64,000 nucleotides of DNA, from positions 62,001-126,000 of the forward strand of contig NZ_JACSCH020000023.1 in the NCBI RefSeq assembly GCF_014451325.2, given 5' to 3'. Below are positions 1 to 8,333 of this stretch, one piece after another. The notes beneath the pieces are model-generated. The model saw only the letters and a program-made list of their open reading frames with translations. It searched no databases and was not told the origin of the DNA. Both the position numbers and the translations under genes were made by a program. Each line of letters opens with the position of its first letter. Position 1 is the stretch's first letter. The stretch is from Streptomyces sp. CB02980. GTDB lineage: Bacteria; Actinomycetota; Actinomycetes; Streptomycetales; Streptomycetaceae.

Positions 1-418
1 CGCGCAGAAGCCGTTCCTGCTCGGCCGGGCCGCACAGGATGACGTCGACGGGGACCGCGCCGGGTTCGGCGGCGTACGTTTCGAGCAGTTTCGCCAGCAG
101 TTCGCGGGACGCGCTGGCTTTCGTGACCAGGACCAGGCCGGGACCGCCGGTCGCGGAAAGGGCTGCGCGGCGGGTCCGGCGCTCAGCGGTGTCGACCGCG
201 TCGAGGGCGGCCCGGCCCTCGGCCAGCAGCACCGAACCGGCCTCGGTCAGCGCGACGGTGCGGCTGGTCCGATCCAGCAGTACCGCCCCGAGCCGGCGTT
301 CGAGCTGCTGGATCGCCCGCGACAAAGGCGGCTGCGCGATCCCGAGCCGCTGCGCGGCCCGCCCGAAGTGCAACTCCTCGGCGACAGCGACGAAGTAGCG
401 CAGTTCCCGGGTCTCCAT
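1..418 (-). CDS. LysR-family transcriptional regulator (partial)
   Basis: The N-terminal ~139 residues are present; the C-terminus lies beyond the left edge. The start ATG at 418 opens METRELRYFVAVAEE, followed by the classic LysR winged helix-turn-helix around residues 18-60 (AQRLGIAQPPLSRAI, then a LE..LG...F/L-type segment and the R.v.LT.AG hallmark). The co-inducer domain begins near residue 88 and is cut. It is divergent from the short-chain dehydrogenase at 505, the usual LysR arrangement in which the regulator controls its neighbour, and a T-N11-A box lies between them at 440-456. Family assignment is firm; the inducer is unknown. Confidence 0.93.
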   Translation of the reverse strand, partial: METRELRYFVAVAEELHFGRAAQRLGIAQPPLSRAIQQLERRLGAVLLDRTSRTVALTEAGSVLLAEGRAALDAVDTAERRTRRAALSATGGPGLVLVTKASASRELLAKLLETYAAEPGAVPVDVILCGPAEQERLLR

Positions 419-439
419 CCGCTCACGCTACCCCCGATC

Positions 440-456
440 GATACCCGGACGGTATC
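440..456. promoter_or_regulatory. LysR-type operator (T-N11-A palindrome)
   Basis: A perfect 6-5-6 inverted repeat, GATACC-cggac-GGTATC, contains the T-N11-A core that LysR proteins bind. It sits 22 bp upstream of the regulator start and about 50 bp upstream of the dehydrogenase, so it could serve both autoregulation and activation. A further short GC hairpin (481-486 with 495-500) lies just before the dehydrogenase start. Confidence 0.7.
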
Positions 457-504
457 GCTGCCCACCCGATCGGTCTTGGACCCCCGCCGGAGTCCGGGGG
501 CAGC

Positions 505-1245
505 ATGGTTCCCATGAGCGAACGAACGATTGCGCTGGTCACCGGCGCGAACAAGGGAATCGGCTACGAGATCGCCGCGGGCCTGGGCGCCCTCGGCTGG
601 AGCGTCGGCGTCGGCGCCCGCGACGATCAGCGCCGTGAGGCCGCGGTGGAGAGACTGCGCGCGGCCGGAGTCGACGCGTTCGGCGTACCGCTGGACGTCA
701 CCGACGACGCGAGCGTCACCGCCGCCGCACGGCTGATCGAGGAACAGGCCGGGCGCCTCGACGTGCTCGTCAACAACGCAGCCGTCACCGGCAGTTGGCC
801 GCAGGAGCCCACCCGGGTCGATCCCGCCACCATCCGGACGGTCGTGGAGACCAACGTGATCGGCGTCATCCGCGTCACCAACGCGATGCTGCCGATGCTG
901 CGTCGCTCTGCTTCACCCCGGATCGTGAACATGTCCAGCAGCGTCGGCTCCCTCGCCCGGCAGTCGGGAACCGCTGGTGAGCAGACGACGGGTCCGGTGG
1001 CCGTGGCGTACGCGCCGTCGAAGACGTTCCTGAACGCCGTCACCCTCCAGTACGCACGAGAGCTGAGCGGCACGAACATCCTGATCAATGCCGGCTGCCC
1101 GGGCTATGTCGCGACCGACCTCAACGGCTTCCGCGGCGTGCGCACCCCGGAACAGGGGGCGGCGATCGCCATCCGACTCGCGACCCTGCCCGACGACGGC
1201 CCGACCGGCACGTTCTTCGAGGACGCCGGCGTGGTGCCCTGGTGA
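505..1245 (+). CDS. Short-chain dehydrogenase/reductase (SDR)
   Basis: A 246-residue classical SDR. The Rossmann glycine motif TGANKGIG lies near residue 14, the NNAAV segment follows strand 4, the catalytic serine is in NMSSSVGS and the YAPSK motif gives the Tyr/Lys pair; the P-G motif CPGYVATDLN follows. It would use NAD(P)H to reduce a carbonyl compound in the cytoplasm; the substrate cannot be read from sequence. Two in-frame ATGs, 505 and 514, compete; neither has an ideally spaced Shine-Dalgarno, and 505 is kept because a G5 run lies just upstream. It is probably the target of the divergent LysR gene. Confidence 0.92.
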   Translation: MVPMSERTIALVTGANKGIGYEIAAGLGALGWSVGVGARDDQRREAAVERLRAAGVDAFGVPLDVTDDASVTAAARLIEEQAGRLDVLVNNAAVTGSWPQEPTRVDPATIRTVVETNVIGVIRVTNAMLPMLRRSASPRIVNMSSSVGSLARQSGTAGEQTTGPVAVAYAPSKTFLNAVTLQYARELSGTNILINAGCPGYVATDLNGFRGVRTPEQGAAIAIRLATLPDDGPTGTFFEDAGVVPW

Positions 1246-1297
1246 TGTCGCGAAGGGTGGCCGGCGCGGGCCGGTGGCTCCCGCCGGCCCGGCCCCG

Positions 1298-1408
1298 CTA
1301 CCAGATCCAGAGGCCGCCGAGGATCGACGTACGCCCGGTCTCGTCGTAGCGGCGCATGAGGTCCGGCGAGCCGGACTCGGGGAAGCGCCATTCACTGCCG
1401 TCGTACAC
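1298..1408 (-). CDS. Possible 36-residue micro-ORF or gene fragment
   Basis: Reading from GTG at 1408, 36 codons end in TAG at 1298 (VYDGSEWRFPESG... ending GGLWIW). Nearly every third position is G or C, as in real genes here, and GAGG lies about 10 bases upstream of the GTG. The tryptophan-rich end looks like the C-terminus of a folded protein rather than a random frame, so it may be the remnant of a longer gene. I do not recognise the family. It is convergent with the SDR and divergent from the acyl-CoA dehydrogenase. Confidence 0.3.
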   Translation of the reverse strand: MYDGSEWRFPESGSPDLMRRYDETGRTSILGGLWIW

Positions 1409-1456
1409 CCTGCCCCGCCTCGTCGCGCGCGCGGGGGAGGTCCCTCGAATCCCGTA

Positions 1457-1488
1457 TCTGACCTTCCGTCAGAATGGAACGTGTTCTA
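1457..1488. promoter_or_regulatory. Double operator: CTGAC palindrome and KstR-type box at acyl-CoA dehydrogenase start
   Basis: Two adjacent dyads precede the dehydrogenase. TCTGAC-cttcc-GTCAGA occupies 1457-1473. Bases 1475-1488 read TGGAACGTGTTCTA, an exact fit to the published mycobacterial KstR consensus TnnAACnnGTTnnA. A -10-like TAGTCT (1487-1492) with TTCCGT (1464-1469) 17 bp upstream would start transcription at about the ATG (1500), giving a leaderless message, consistent with the absence of a Shine-Dalgarno. A repressor on either dyad would cover the promoter. The same pair of motifs recurs before the MaoC gene. Confidence 0.65.
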
Positions 1489-1499
1489 GTCTGCCGCGC

Positions 1500-3710
1500 A
1501 TGGGCATCGCCATCACGCACGAACAGCGGGAGCTCGCCCGATCCGTCCGGGGCTGGCTCCACCGCGCCGTACCGCCCGAGGAGGTCCGCAAGCACCTGGA
1601 CGTCCCCGACACCGCCACCGGGCGGCCGGCCTACTGGGACGCCGCCGCCGGGCAGGGGCTCCTCGGGGTTCATCTTCCCGAGGAGCACGGGGGAGGGGGC
1701 GGCGACCTCGGGGACCTCGTCGTGGTCGTGGAGGAGGCCGCCAGGGCGCTCCTGCCGGGGCCCTATCTGCCCTCCGTCCTCGCCGCCGAGCTGCTTCGCC
1801 GGGCCGGGGACGGGGAACTCGCCGGCGCCCTCGCGCGCGGGGAGCGGATCGGGGCCGTGGCACTCGGCGAGACCGGTACGGGACCGGGGGCCGCCGGTGC
1901 CGGTCCGGACAGCACCGGTCCCGGCACCCTCACCGCCGTCCGTACCGCCAGTGGCTACCTTCTCGACGGCGCCGCGCCCCCCGTCCTCGGCGGCGCCCAG
2001 GCCGATCTCGTCATCCTGCGCGCCGCCACCGCCGACGGCTCCGTCTGGCTCGCCGTCGACACCGACGGCCTCGCCGTCCGGCCCCACGAGAGCGCCGACC
2101 CCACCCGCCCCACCGCCGAGATCACCGCCCGAAACCGCCATGTCCCCGCCGCCCGCGAACTCGCCCTCGACACCGCCCTCGTCCACGACCTCGCCGCCGT
2201 CCTCTTCGCCGCCGACGCCTGCGGCACCGCCGCCCGCGCCGTCGAGACCGCCGCCGAACACGCCCGTACCCGCGAACAGTTCGGCAGCCCCATCGGACGG
2301 TTCCAGGGCGTCAAACACCTCTGCGCCGACATGCTCGTACGGCTCGAACAGGCCCGCGCCCTCACCTGGGACGCCGCCAGGGCCGGGGACGACGAGGCCC
2401 GCTCCCTCACCGCCGCGCTCGCCGCCGCCACCGCCCTCGACACCGCGTTCACCTGTGCCAAGGACTGCATCCAGATCCTCGGCGGCACCGGGTTCACCTG
2501 GGAGCACGACGCCCACCTGCTGCTCCGCCGCGCCCTCGTCGCCCGCCAGCTCCTCGGCACCGGCGACCGGCACCGGCTCGCCGCCCTCCGGCACGCCGCC
2601 ACCGGCGTCCGGCGCGGCCTCCGCCTCGACCTGCCGCCCGAGGCCGCCCCGTACCGCGCGGCCGCCCGTGAGGCCGTCGCCCACGCCGCCGGTCTCGACC
2701 CCGCCGCCGCCCGCCGCGCCCTCGCCCCCACCGGCTACGCCGCCCCGCACCTCCCGGAGCCGTACGGTCTCGGCGCCGGCCCCCTCCAGCAGCTCGTCGT
2801 CCAGCGCGAACTGGACGAGGCCGGGATCACCGTCGCCGGGCTCGGCATCGCCACCTGGGTCGTGCCGTCCCTCCTCGCCCACGGCACCCCGGCCCAGCAG
2901 GCCGAACACCTCGGTCCGACCCTGCGCGGCGAGCGCCTCTGGTGCCAGCTCTTCTCCGAGCCCGGGGCCGGCTCCGACCTCGCCTCCCTCCGTACCCGCG
3001 CCGAGCGCACCGAGGACGGCCGCTGGCGGATCAACGGCCAGAAGGTGTGGACGAGCGCCGCCCAGTGGGCCCACCACGGCATCCTGCTCGCCCGTACCGA
3101 CCCGGCCGCCCCCAAGCACAAGGGCCTCACCTACTTCCTCGTCGACATGCGGAACACCCCCGGGATCGACATCCGGCCGCTCAAGGAGATCACCGGGGAG
3201 TCCCTCTTCAACGAGGTCTGGTTCGACGACGCGATCCTCCCCGCCGACGCCGTCGTCGGCGAGGTCGACGACGGCTGGCGGGTCGCCCGCAACACCCTCG
3301 GCAACGAACGCGTCCACATGGCCGACCAGGTCGCCTTCGACACCGGCCTCGAAGCCGTCATCGCCCGGGCGGACCGGGTCGACAGCTCCGTACGGGTACG
3401 GATCGGCGCCCTGCTCGCCGAGGCGCACGCGCTCGCGTGCATCGGCCTGCGCACCACCCTGCTCCAGGTGTCCGGGCTCGAACCCGGCGCGGGCGCCAGC
3501 GTCCGCAAGCTCGTCCAGACCCTCCACCAGCAGAGACTCGCCGAACTCACCCTCGAACTCCTCGGCCCCGAAGGCGCCGTGCGCGAGGGCCCCGGCGAAC
3601 GGGCCGTCCACGGCCTGCTCATGTCCCGCTGCCTCACCATCGCGGGCGGCACCACACAGGTACAGCTCAATGTCGTCGCCGAGCGGCTGCTCGGCCTGCC
3701 GCGAGACTGA
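1500..3710 (+). CDS. Fused two-domain acyl-CoA dehydrogenase (FadE34-like)
   Basis: 736 residues, about twice a normal acyl-CoA dehydrogenase, because two homologous FAD domains are fused. The N-terminal copy (about 1-375) carries the AREQFGSPIGRFQG-like signature (here TREQFGSPIGRFQG) and GGTGFTWEHD near residue 330. The C-terminal copy (about 395-736) has WCQLFSEPGAGSD near 481 and ends AGGTTQVQ...GLPRD. Fused dehydrogenases of this size resemble FadE34, which oxidises steroid side-chain acyl-CoA esters. The ATG at 1500 is chosen over an upstream in-frame ATG at 1356 because promoter and operators lie between them. The thiolase follows after 12 bases, so the two are probably one operon. Substrate is inferred, not shown. 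Confidence 0.88.
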   Translation: MGIAITHEQRELARSVRGWLHRAVPPEEVRKHLDVPDTATGRPAYWDAAAGQGLLGVHLPEEHGGGGGDLGDLVVVVEEAARALLPGPYLPSVLAAELLRRAGDGELAGALARGERIGAVALGETGTGPGAAGAGPDSTGPGTLTAVRTASGYLLDGAAPPVLGGAQADLVILRAATADGSVWLAVDTDGLAVRPHESADPTRPTAEITARNRHVPAARELALDTALVHDLAAVLFAADACGTAARAVETAAEHARTREQFGSPIGRFQGVKHLCADMLVRLEQARALTWDAARAGDDEARSLTAALAAATALDTAFTCAKDCIQILGGTGFTWEHDAHLLLRRALVARQLLGTGDRHRLAALRHAATGVRRGLRLDLPPEAAPYRAAAREAVAHAAGLDPAAARRALAPTGYAAPHLPEPYGLGAGPLQQLVVQRELDEAGITVAGLGIATWVVPSLLAHGTPAQQAEHLGPTLRGERLWCQLFSEPGAGSDLASLRTRAERTEDGRWRINGQKVWTSAAQWAHHGILLARTDPAAPKHKGLTYFLVDMRNTPGIDIRPLKEITGESLFNEVWFDDAILPADAVVGEVDDGWRVARNTLGNERVHMADQVAFDTGLEAVIARADRVDSSVRVRIGALLAEAHALACIGLRTTLLQVSGLEPGAGASVRKLVQTLHQQRLAELTLELLGPEGAVREGPGERAVHGLLMSRCLTIAGGTTQVQLNVVAERLLGLPRD

Positions 3711-3722
3711 GGGGGAACCGAG

Positions 3723-4919
3723 ATGACCACCAAGGCGTACGTCGTCGGGGTCGGGATGACCAAGTTCGAGAAGCCCGAGACCCGGGACTGGCAGTACTGG
3801 GACATGGTCAAGGAGGCAGGCACCGCGGCCCTCGCCGACGCGGGCGTCCCCTACGCGCGCGTGGAGCAGGCGGCCGTCGGCTACTGCTTCCAGGCCTCCA
3901 CCGCCGGACAGCGCGCCGTGTACGAACTCGGGCTCTCCGGCATCCCCGTCTACAACGTCAACAACAACTGCGCGACCGGCTCCACCGCCCTCATCGTCGC
4001 CCGCCAGTTCGTCGAGGGCGGCATCGCCGACTGCGTCCTCGCCCTCGGCTTCGAGAAGATGAGCCGGGGCGCGCTCGGAGGCGGATCGGGCGCGGGCGAC
4101 TTCACGACCTCGCCCGTCGCCCGGCACTACGGGATCATGGCCGCCGGCCACGGCTTCGAGGCGTCCCCGCCCACCGCACAGATCTTCGGCAACGCCGCCC
4201 GCGAGCACATGGAGCGGTACGGGACGACCGAGGCGCAGCTCGCGGCCGTCGGCGCCAAGAACCACCGGCACTCGGCGAACAACCCCAACGCCCAGTTCCA
4301 GGACGTCTACACGGTCGACGAGATCCTCGCCGCGAAGACCGTCCACCGGCCGCTCACCAAGCTCCAGTGCTCGCCCACCTCGGACGGCGCGGCGGCCGCC
4401 CTCGTCGTCTCCGAGCGCTTCGTCGACGAACACGGATTGCGGGACCGGGCGGTGGAGATCGCCGGACAGGCGATGACCACCGACACCGAGGAGTCCTTCG
4501 CCTCGGGCTCCTGCATCGACGCCGTCGGCCGCCCGATGTCCCGGGCCGCCGCCCGGCAGGCGTTCGAACGCTCCGGGCTCGGCATCGAGGACGTCGACGT
4601 GATCGAGCTGCACGACTGCTTCTCCATCAACGAACTCCTCACGTACGAGGCGCTCGGCATGTGCGAGGAGGGCGCCTCCGGCAAGCTCGTCGAGTCCGGC
4701 GCGACGACGTACGACGGCCGCTGGGTCGTGAACCCCTCGGGCGGCCTCATCTCCAAGGGCCACCCGCTGGGCGCGACGGGCCTGGCGCAGGCCGCCGAAC
4801 TCGTCTGGCAGCTACGGGGCGAGGCGGGGCCCCGGCAGGTGGCGGGGGCGCGGGTCGGGCTCGCGCACAACATCGGGCTGGGCGGGGCGGCGGTGGTGAC
4901 GCTGCTGCGCAGGTCGTAG
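3723..4919 (+). CDS. SCP-x type thiolase / lipid-transfer protein
   Basis: 398 residues of the thiolase superfamily, in the lipid-transfer-protein branch. The nucleophile is Cys83 in NNNCATGST; HDCFSINELL and SKGHPLGATG near residue 347 supply the other active-site elements. Members either cleave beta-ketoacyl-CoA or, in steroid catabolism, act as retro-aldolases paired with a MaoC-type partner (Ltp/ChsH). A Shine-Dalgarno GAGGGGGAA precedes the ATG. It directly follows the fused acyl-CoA dehydrogenase, supporting a beta-oxidation role. Which of the two reactions it performs is not decidable here. Confidence 0.9.
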   Translation: MTTKAYVVGVGMTKFEKPETRDWQYWDMVKEAGTAALADAGVPYARVEQAAVGYCFQASTAGQRAVYELGLSGIPVYNVNNNCATGSTALIVARQFVEGGIADCVLALGFEKMSRGALGGGSGAGDFTTSPVARHYGIMAAGHGFEASPPTAQIFGNAAREHMERYGTTEAQLAAVGAKNHRHSANNPNAQFQDVYTVDEILAAKTVHRPLTKLQCSPTSDGAAAALVVSERFVDEHGLRDRAVEIAGQAMTTDTEESFASGSCIDAVGRPMSRAAARQAFERSGLGIEDVDVIELHDCFSINELLTYEALGMCEEGASGKLVESGATTYDGRWVVNPSGGLISKGHPLGATGLAQAAELVWQLRGEAGPRQVAGARVGLAHNIGLGGAAVVTLLRRS

Positions 4920-4968
4920 GACCTTATCCCCATGTACGGGGCGGATGCGGTCTGCGACCATCACACTC

Positions 4969-6420
4969 ATGCCGCAGACCGACTCCGCACGGACGACCCC
5001 CGCCACCCCTTCCATACCCACGCCCCGCGCCTGGGCGGTCGTCCTGACCGCCTGCGCGGGCCAGTTCCTCGTCGTCCTCGACGTCTCCGTCGTGAACGTG
5101 GCGCTGCCGTCGATGCGGACAGACCTCGGACTCTCGGCGCTCGGTCTGCAATGGGTCCTCAACGCCTACGCCATCGCCTTCGCCGGCTTCATGCTGCTCG
5201 GCGGACGCGCCTCCGACCTCTACGGGCGGAAGGCGATGTTCCTGCTCGGGCTCGGTCTCTTCACCGCCGCCTCGGTCGCGGGCGGCCTCGCCCAGGAGGG
5301 CTGGCAACTCGTCGCCGCCCGCGCCGTGCAGGGACTCGGCGCGGCCGTCCTCTCGCCCGCCACCCTGACCCTGATCACCGCCGCCGTCCCCGCCGGAGCC
5401 GCCCGCACCAGGGCCATCGGCACCTGGACGGCGGTCGGCGCGGCCGGCGGCGCGGCGGGCGGCTTCGTCGGCGGCGTCCTCGTCGACCTGCTGTCCTGGC
5501 GCTGGGTCCTGCTCATCAACGTCCCCGTCGGCGTCCTCGTCCTCGCGGGCGCGCTGGTCTGGCTCCGCGAGTCCCGCACCGGCGCGGGCCGCCGCCTCGA
5601 CCTGCCCGGCGCGGTCCTCGTCACCGCGGGGCTCGCCACCCTCGCGTACGGCATCGTCCAGACCGAGGAGGCGGGCTGGACGGCCCCCGCGACCCTGCTC
5701 ACGCTCCTCGGCGGTCTGACGCTCCTCGGCGTCTTCGTGGCGGTGGAGGCCCGTACGGCGGAGCCGCTGATGCGGCTGAGCATCTTCCGTACGCGCGCGG
5801 TGTCGGCGGCCAACGTGGCGATCCTGCTGTGCGGTTCGAGCTCCTTCAGCATGTGGTTCTTCATGACCACCTACGCGCAGAGCGTCCTCGCGTACACCCC
5901 GCTCCAGGCCGGTCTCGCCCTGGTCCCCAGCTCCCTCAGCGTCGTCCTGGGCTCCAAGCTGGCCCCGCATCTGATGCCGGCCGTCGGCGCCCGGAACCTC
6001 GCCGTCATCGGCGCCCTCGTCGGGGCGGCGGGCTTCGCCTGGCAGTCGACGCTCACGGCCGACGGCACGTTCCTCGGGACGATCCTGGGCCCCGGCATCC
6101 TGATGATGGCCGGCCTCGGTCTGGCCACCACCCCGCTGGCCGCCCTCGCCACCGCCAGCGCCGCCCCGTCCGACGCGGGCCTCGTCTCGGGCCTGGTCAA
6201 CACCTCCCGCACGATGGGCGGCGCGCTGGGCCTCGCGGTCCTCTCGACGATCGCCGCGGCGGCCACCCCCGCCGTCACCTCGGGAGCACCGGACCCGTCC
6301 TCCCTGGTCCCGGGATACGCGATGGCCTTCCGGGTGGCGACGGGCGTGCTGATCGGGGCGGCGGTGCTGATGCTCCTGTGGCTCCCGAAGCCGGCCAAGG
6401 CGGTGGCCCGCCGCGGGTGA
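4969..6420 (+). CDS. MFS drug efflux transporter, EmrB/QacA (DHA2) type
   Basis: About 483 residues with 14 predicted membrane helices. The first helix ends in FLVVLDVSVVNVALP, the hallmark of the 14-helix DHA2 branch, and the cytoplasmic loop GRASDLYGRKAMF is motif A of the major facilitators. It would expel a hydrophobic compound using the proton gradient. The start is placed at 4969 (MPQTDSARTT); an in-frame ATG at 4945 is possible. It stands between lipid-degradation genes and a secreted phospholipase-like gene on the same strand, but no functional link is evident. Substrate unknown. Confidence 0.92.
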   Translation: MPQTDSARTTPATPSIPTPRAWAVVLTACAGQFLVVLDVSVVNVALPSMRTDLGLSALGLQWVLNAYAIAFAGFMLLGGRASDLYGRKAMFLLGLGLFTAASVAGGLAQEGWQLVAARAVQGLGAAVLSPATLTLITAAVPAGAARTRAIGTWTAVGAAGGAAGGFVGGVLVDLLSWRWVLLINVPVGVLVLAGALVWLRESRTGAGRRLDLPGAVLVTAGLATLAYGIVQTEEAGWTAPATLLTLLGGLTLLGVFVAVEARTAEPLMRLSIFRTRAVSAANVAILLCGSSSFSMWFFMTTYAQSVLAYTPLQAGLALVPSSLSVVLGSKLAPHLMPAVGARNLAVIGALVGAAGFAWQSTLTADGTFLGTILGPGILMMAGLGLATTPLAALATASAAPSDAGLVSGLVNTSRTMGGALGLAVLSTIAAAATPAVTSGAPDPSSLVPGYAMAFRVATGVLIGAAVLMLLWLPKPAKAVARRG

Positions 6421-6430
6421 CAATGCCCGG

Positions 6431-7717
6431 GTGATATCGATCAAGAACAAGTTCAGAACCGCCGCGACCGCGCTGGCCGTCGGCGCGTCCCTCCTCGTCG
6501 CGCCGTCGGCCTCGGCGGAACCGGTCCTGGCCGTGACGACCGGCCCCGTGTTCAACGACCCCAACAGCACCGACGCCGCCGCCAGGGGGCGGATCCTCTC
6601 CCACCTGGCGGGGCTCGTCGACGGCTCCGAGGCCGGATCGTCCATCCGGATCTCCCTGTACCTGTTCCAGTCCGTGTACCTGGCCAACAAGCTGGGCGAC
6701 GCCCACAAGCGGGGCGTCACCGTCCAGGTCGTCGTCGACGCCGACAGCAAGTCCACCGGGCTCGAAACCCTGAAGACCCGGCTGGCGGACCCGGCGGGCA
6801 GCCCCGGCTCCTGGGTGCGGACCTGCAAGCCGGAGGAGGCCTGCCTGGCGCTGGACCCGGGCACCACGGCGGCGGACCCGAACGGCACGTACGACAACGT
6901 CAACCACAACAAGTTCTTCCTGTTCTCCCGCACCAAGGGCAAGGGCGACATCGCGGTCGACGACGTGGTCGTGCAGGGCTCCGGGAACCTCACGGGCCAG
7001 GACACCGACGACTGGTGGAACGACGCGCTGACGGTCGTCGGCAACACGGAACTGTTCGCCGCGTACACCGGGTACTTCGACGACCAGGCGGCGGCCGCCG
7101 TCGGGCAGACGCCTCAGGTCGCGGACTACGCGCACGACACCCAGGCGGGCAAGGCGAAGGTCTACTTCTTCCCGCGGGCCGGCACCGACACGGTCGTCAA
7201 CATCCTCGCGACGGTGGCTCCGGTCGGCACCCCGGACTCCTGCACGGGGAACTCCCCGGGCGTCGGTACCGCGGACGGCCGTACGAAGATCCGCATCGCC
7301 CAGGGCCACATCACCCGCACCGAGGTGGCCAGGAAGCTGTGGGAGCTCGCCGACGCCGGGTGCGACATCGAGATCGTCTACCGGTCGCTCGACAACTGGA
7401 CGGCCGACGACAAGCCCATGGGACAGGTCGCCAACTGGCTGACCAGGCCGGTGACGGGCAAGGGCCGCATCACCCTGCACCAGCTCGACAACGACAAGCG
7501 CGGCGGCTCCGACTCCCACACCAAGTACCTGCTGGTCGAGGGCACGTACAACGGCGGCGTGGACAAGAAGATCGTCTTCACCGGCAGCCACACCTACACG
7601 ACGACGGCGCTCAAGTACAACGACGAGACGCTGCTCAAGTACGAGGACGCGACGGTCTTCGACGCGTACGTGAGGAACTTCGAGGCCCAGCGGGCGGCGG
7701 CGATCGCGGGCCTGTAG
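6431..7717 (+). CDS. Secreted phospholipase-D-like protein with atypical HKD motifs
   Basis: 428 residues starting at GTG 6431, 10 bases after the MFS stop. Residues 1-29 form a Sec signal peptide (KNKFR, hydrophobic core, cleavage near ASA-EP). Two phospholipase-D repeats follow: NHNKFFLFS near residue 158 with GSGNLTG downstream, and SHTKYLLVEG near 362 followed by TGSHTYTT. In the usual HxKxxxxD motif the Asp is replaced by Ser in the first copy and Glu in the second, and the second copy lacks the usual GSxN Asn. It is likely an extracellular phosphodiesterase or a divergent relative; activity cannot be assumed. Confidence 0.85.
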   Translation: MISIKNKFRTAATALAVGASLLVAPSASAEPVLAVTTGPVFNDPNSTDAAARGRILSHLAGLVDGSEAGSSIRISLYLFQSVYLANKLGDAHKRGVTVQVVVDADSKSTGLETLKTRLADPAGSPGSWVRTCKPEEACLALDPGTTAADPNGTYDNVNHNKFFLFSRTKGKGDIAVDDVVVQGSGNLTGQDTDDWWNDALTVVGNTELFAAYTGYFDDQAAAAVGQTPQVADYAHDTQAGKAKVYFFPRAGTDTVVNILATVAPVGTPDSCTGNSPGVGTADGRTKIRIAQGHITRTEVARKLWELADAGCDIEIVYRSLDNWTADDKPMGQVANWLTRPVTGKGRITLHQLDNDKRGGSDSHTKYLLVEGTYNGGVDKKIVFTGSHTYTTTALKYNDETLLKYEDATVFDAYVRNFEAQRAAAIAGL

Positions 7718-7727
7718 GCGCCCGGGT

Positions 7728-8333
7728 CTACAGCCAACCCTGCCGGCGGGCCGCCCTGACCGCCTCCATGCGGTTGCGCGTGCCCGTCTTGCCGATCGCC
7801 GACGACAGGTAGTTGCGGACCGTCGACTCCGACAGGTGGAGGGCCGCCGCGATGTCCGCGATCGTCGCGCCGTCCACCGCGGCCGCAAGGGCGTCCCGTT
7901 CGCGGGCCGTCAGCGGGTTGGGCCCCGCACCGAGCGCCGCGGCGGCGAGGGCAGGGTCGATCACCGTCTCACCCCGCAGGACCTGACGGATCGACTCGGC
8001 CAGTTCCTCCACGGGGCCGTCCTTCACCAGGAAGCCCGCGGCGCCCGCCTCCATCGCACGGCGGAGGTACCCGGGGCGACCGAAGGTCGTGAGGATCAGG
8101 ACCCGGCAGTCCGGGGCCTCCGTGCGCAGGTCCGCCGCCGCGTCCAGACCGGAGCGGCCCGGCAGTTCGATGTCGAGCAGCGCCACGTCGGGCCGCGCGA
8201 GCAGCGCCGCGTCCACGATCTCGTCACCCCGCCCGACCTGCGCGACGACCTCCATGTCCGGCTCCATCCCCAGCAGCAGGGCCAGCGCTCCGCGCATCAT
8301 CCCCTGGTCCTCCGCCAGCAGCAGACGGATCAT
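7728..8333 (-). CDS. NarL/LuxR-type response regulator
   Basis: 201 residues: receiver domain 1-118 with phosphoacceptor Asp54 (VALLDIELPG), Lys near 104 (FLVKDG), and a LuxR-type DNA-binding helix-turn-helix from about 137 (LTARERDALAAA...TIADIAAALHLSESTVRNYL). Its start overlaps the kinase stop by four bases, so it is translationally coupled to the partner at 8330-9565. Together with the ABC exporter genes immediately upstream it forms a four-gene operon like DesK/DesR or antibiotic-sensing systems. Target promoters are unknown; the operon's own promoter is the obvious candidate. Confidence 0.95.
   Translation of the reverse strand: MIRLLLAEDQGMMRGALALLLGMEPDMEVVAQVGRGDEIVDAALLARPDVALLDIELPGRSGLDAAADLRTEAPDCRVLILTTFGRPGYLRRAMEAGAAGFLVKDGPVEELAESIRQVLRGETVIDPALAAAALGAGPNPLTARERDALAAAVDGATIADIAAALHLSESTVRNYLSSAIGKTGTRNRMEAVRAARRQGWL

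Noticed and set aside
1392..4763. 1123-residue minus-strand open frame opposite the acyl-CoA dehydrogenase and thiolase genes
   Set aside because: It is an antisense shadow: low-complexity Gly/Glu/Val composition, no family motif, and both plus-strand genes show clear catalytic residues.
4928..4941. CCCC-atgtac-GGGG as an operator or terminator before the MFS gene
   Set aside because: Only a four-base stem, expected often by chance at this GC content.
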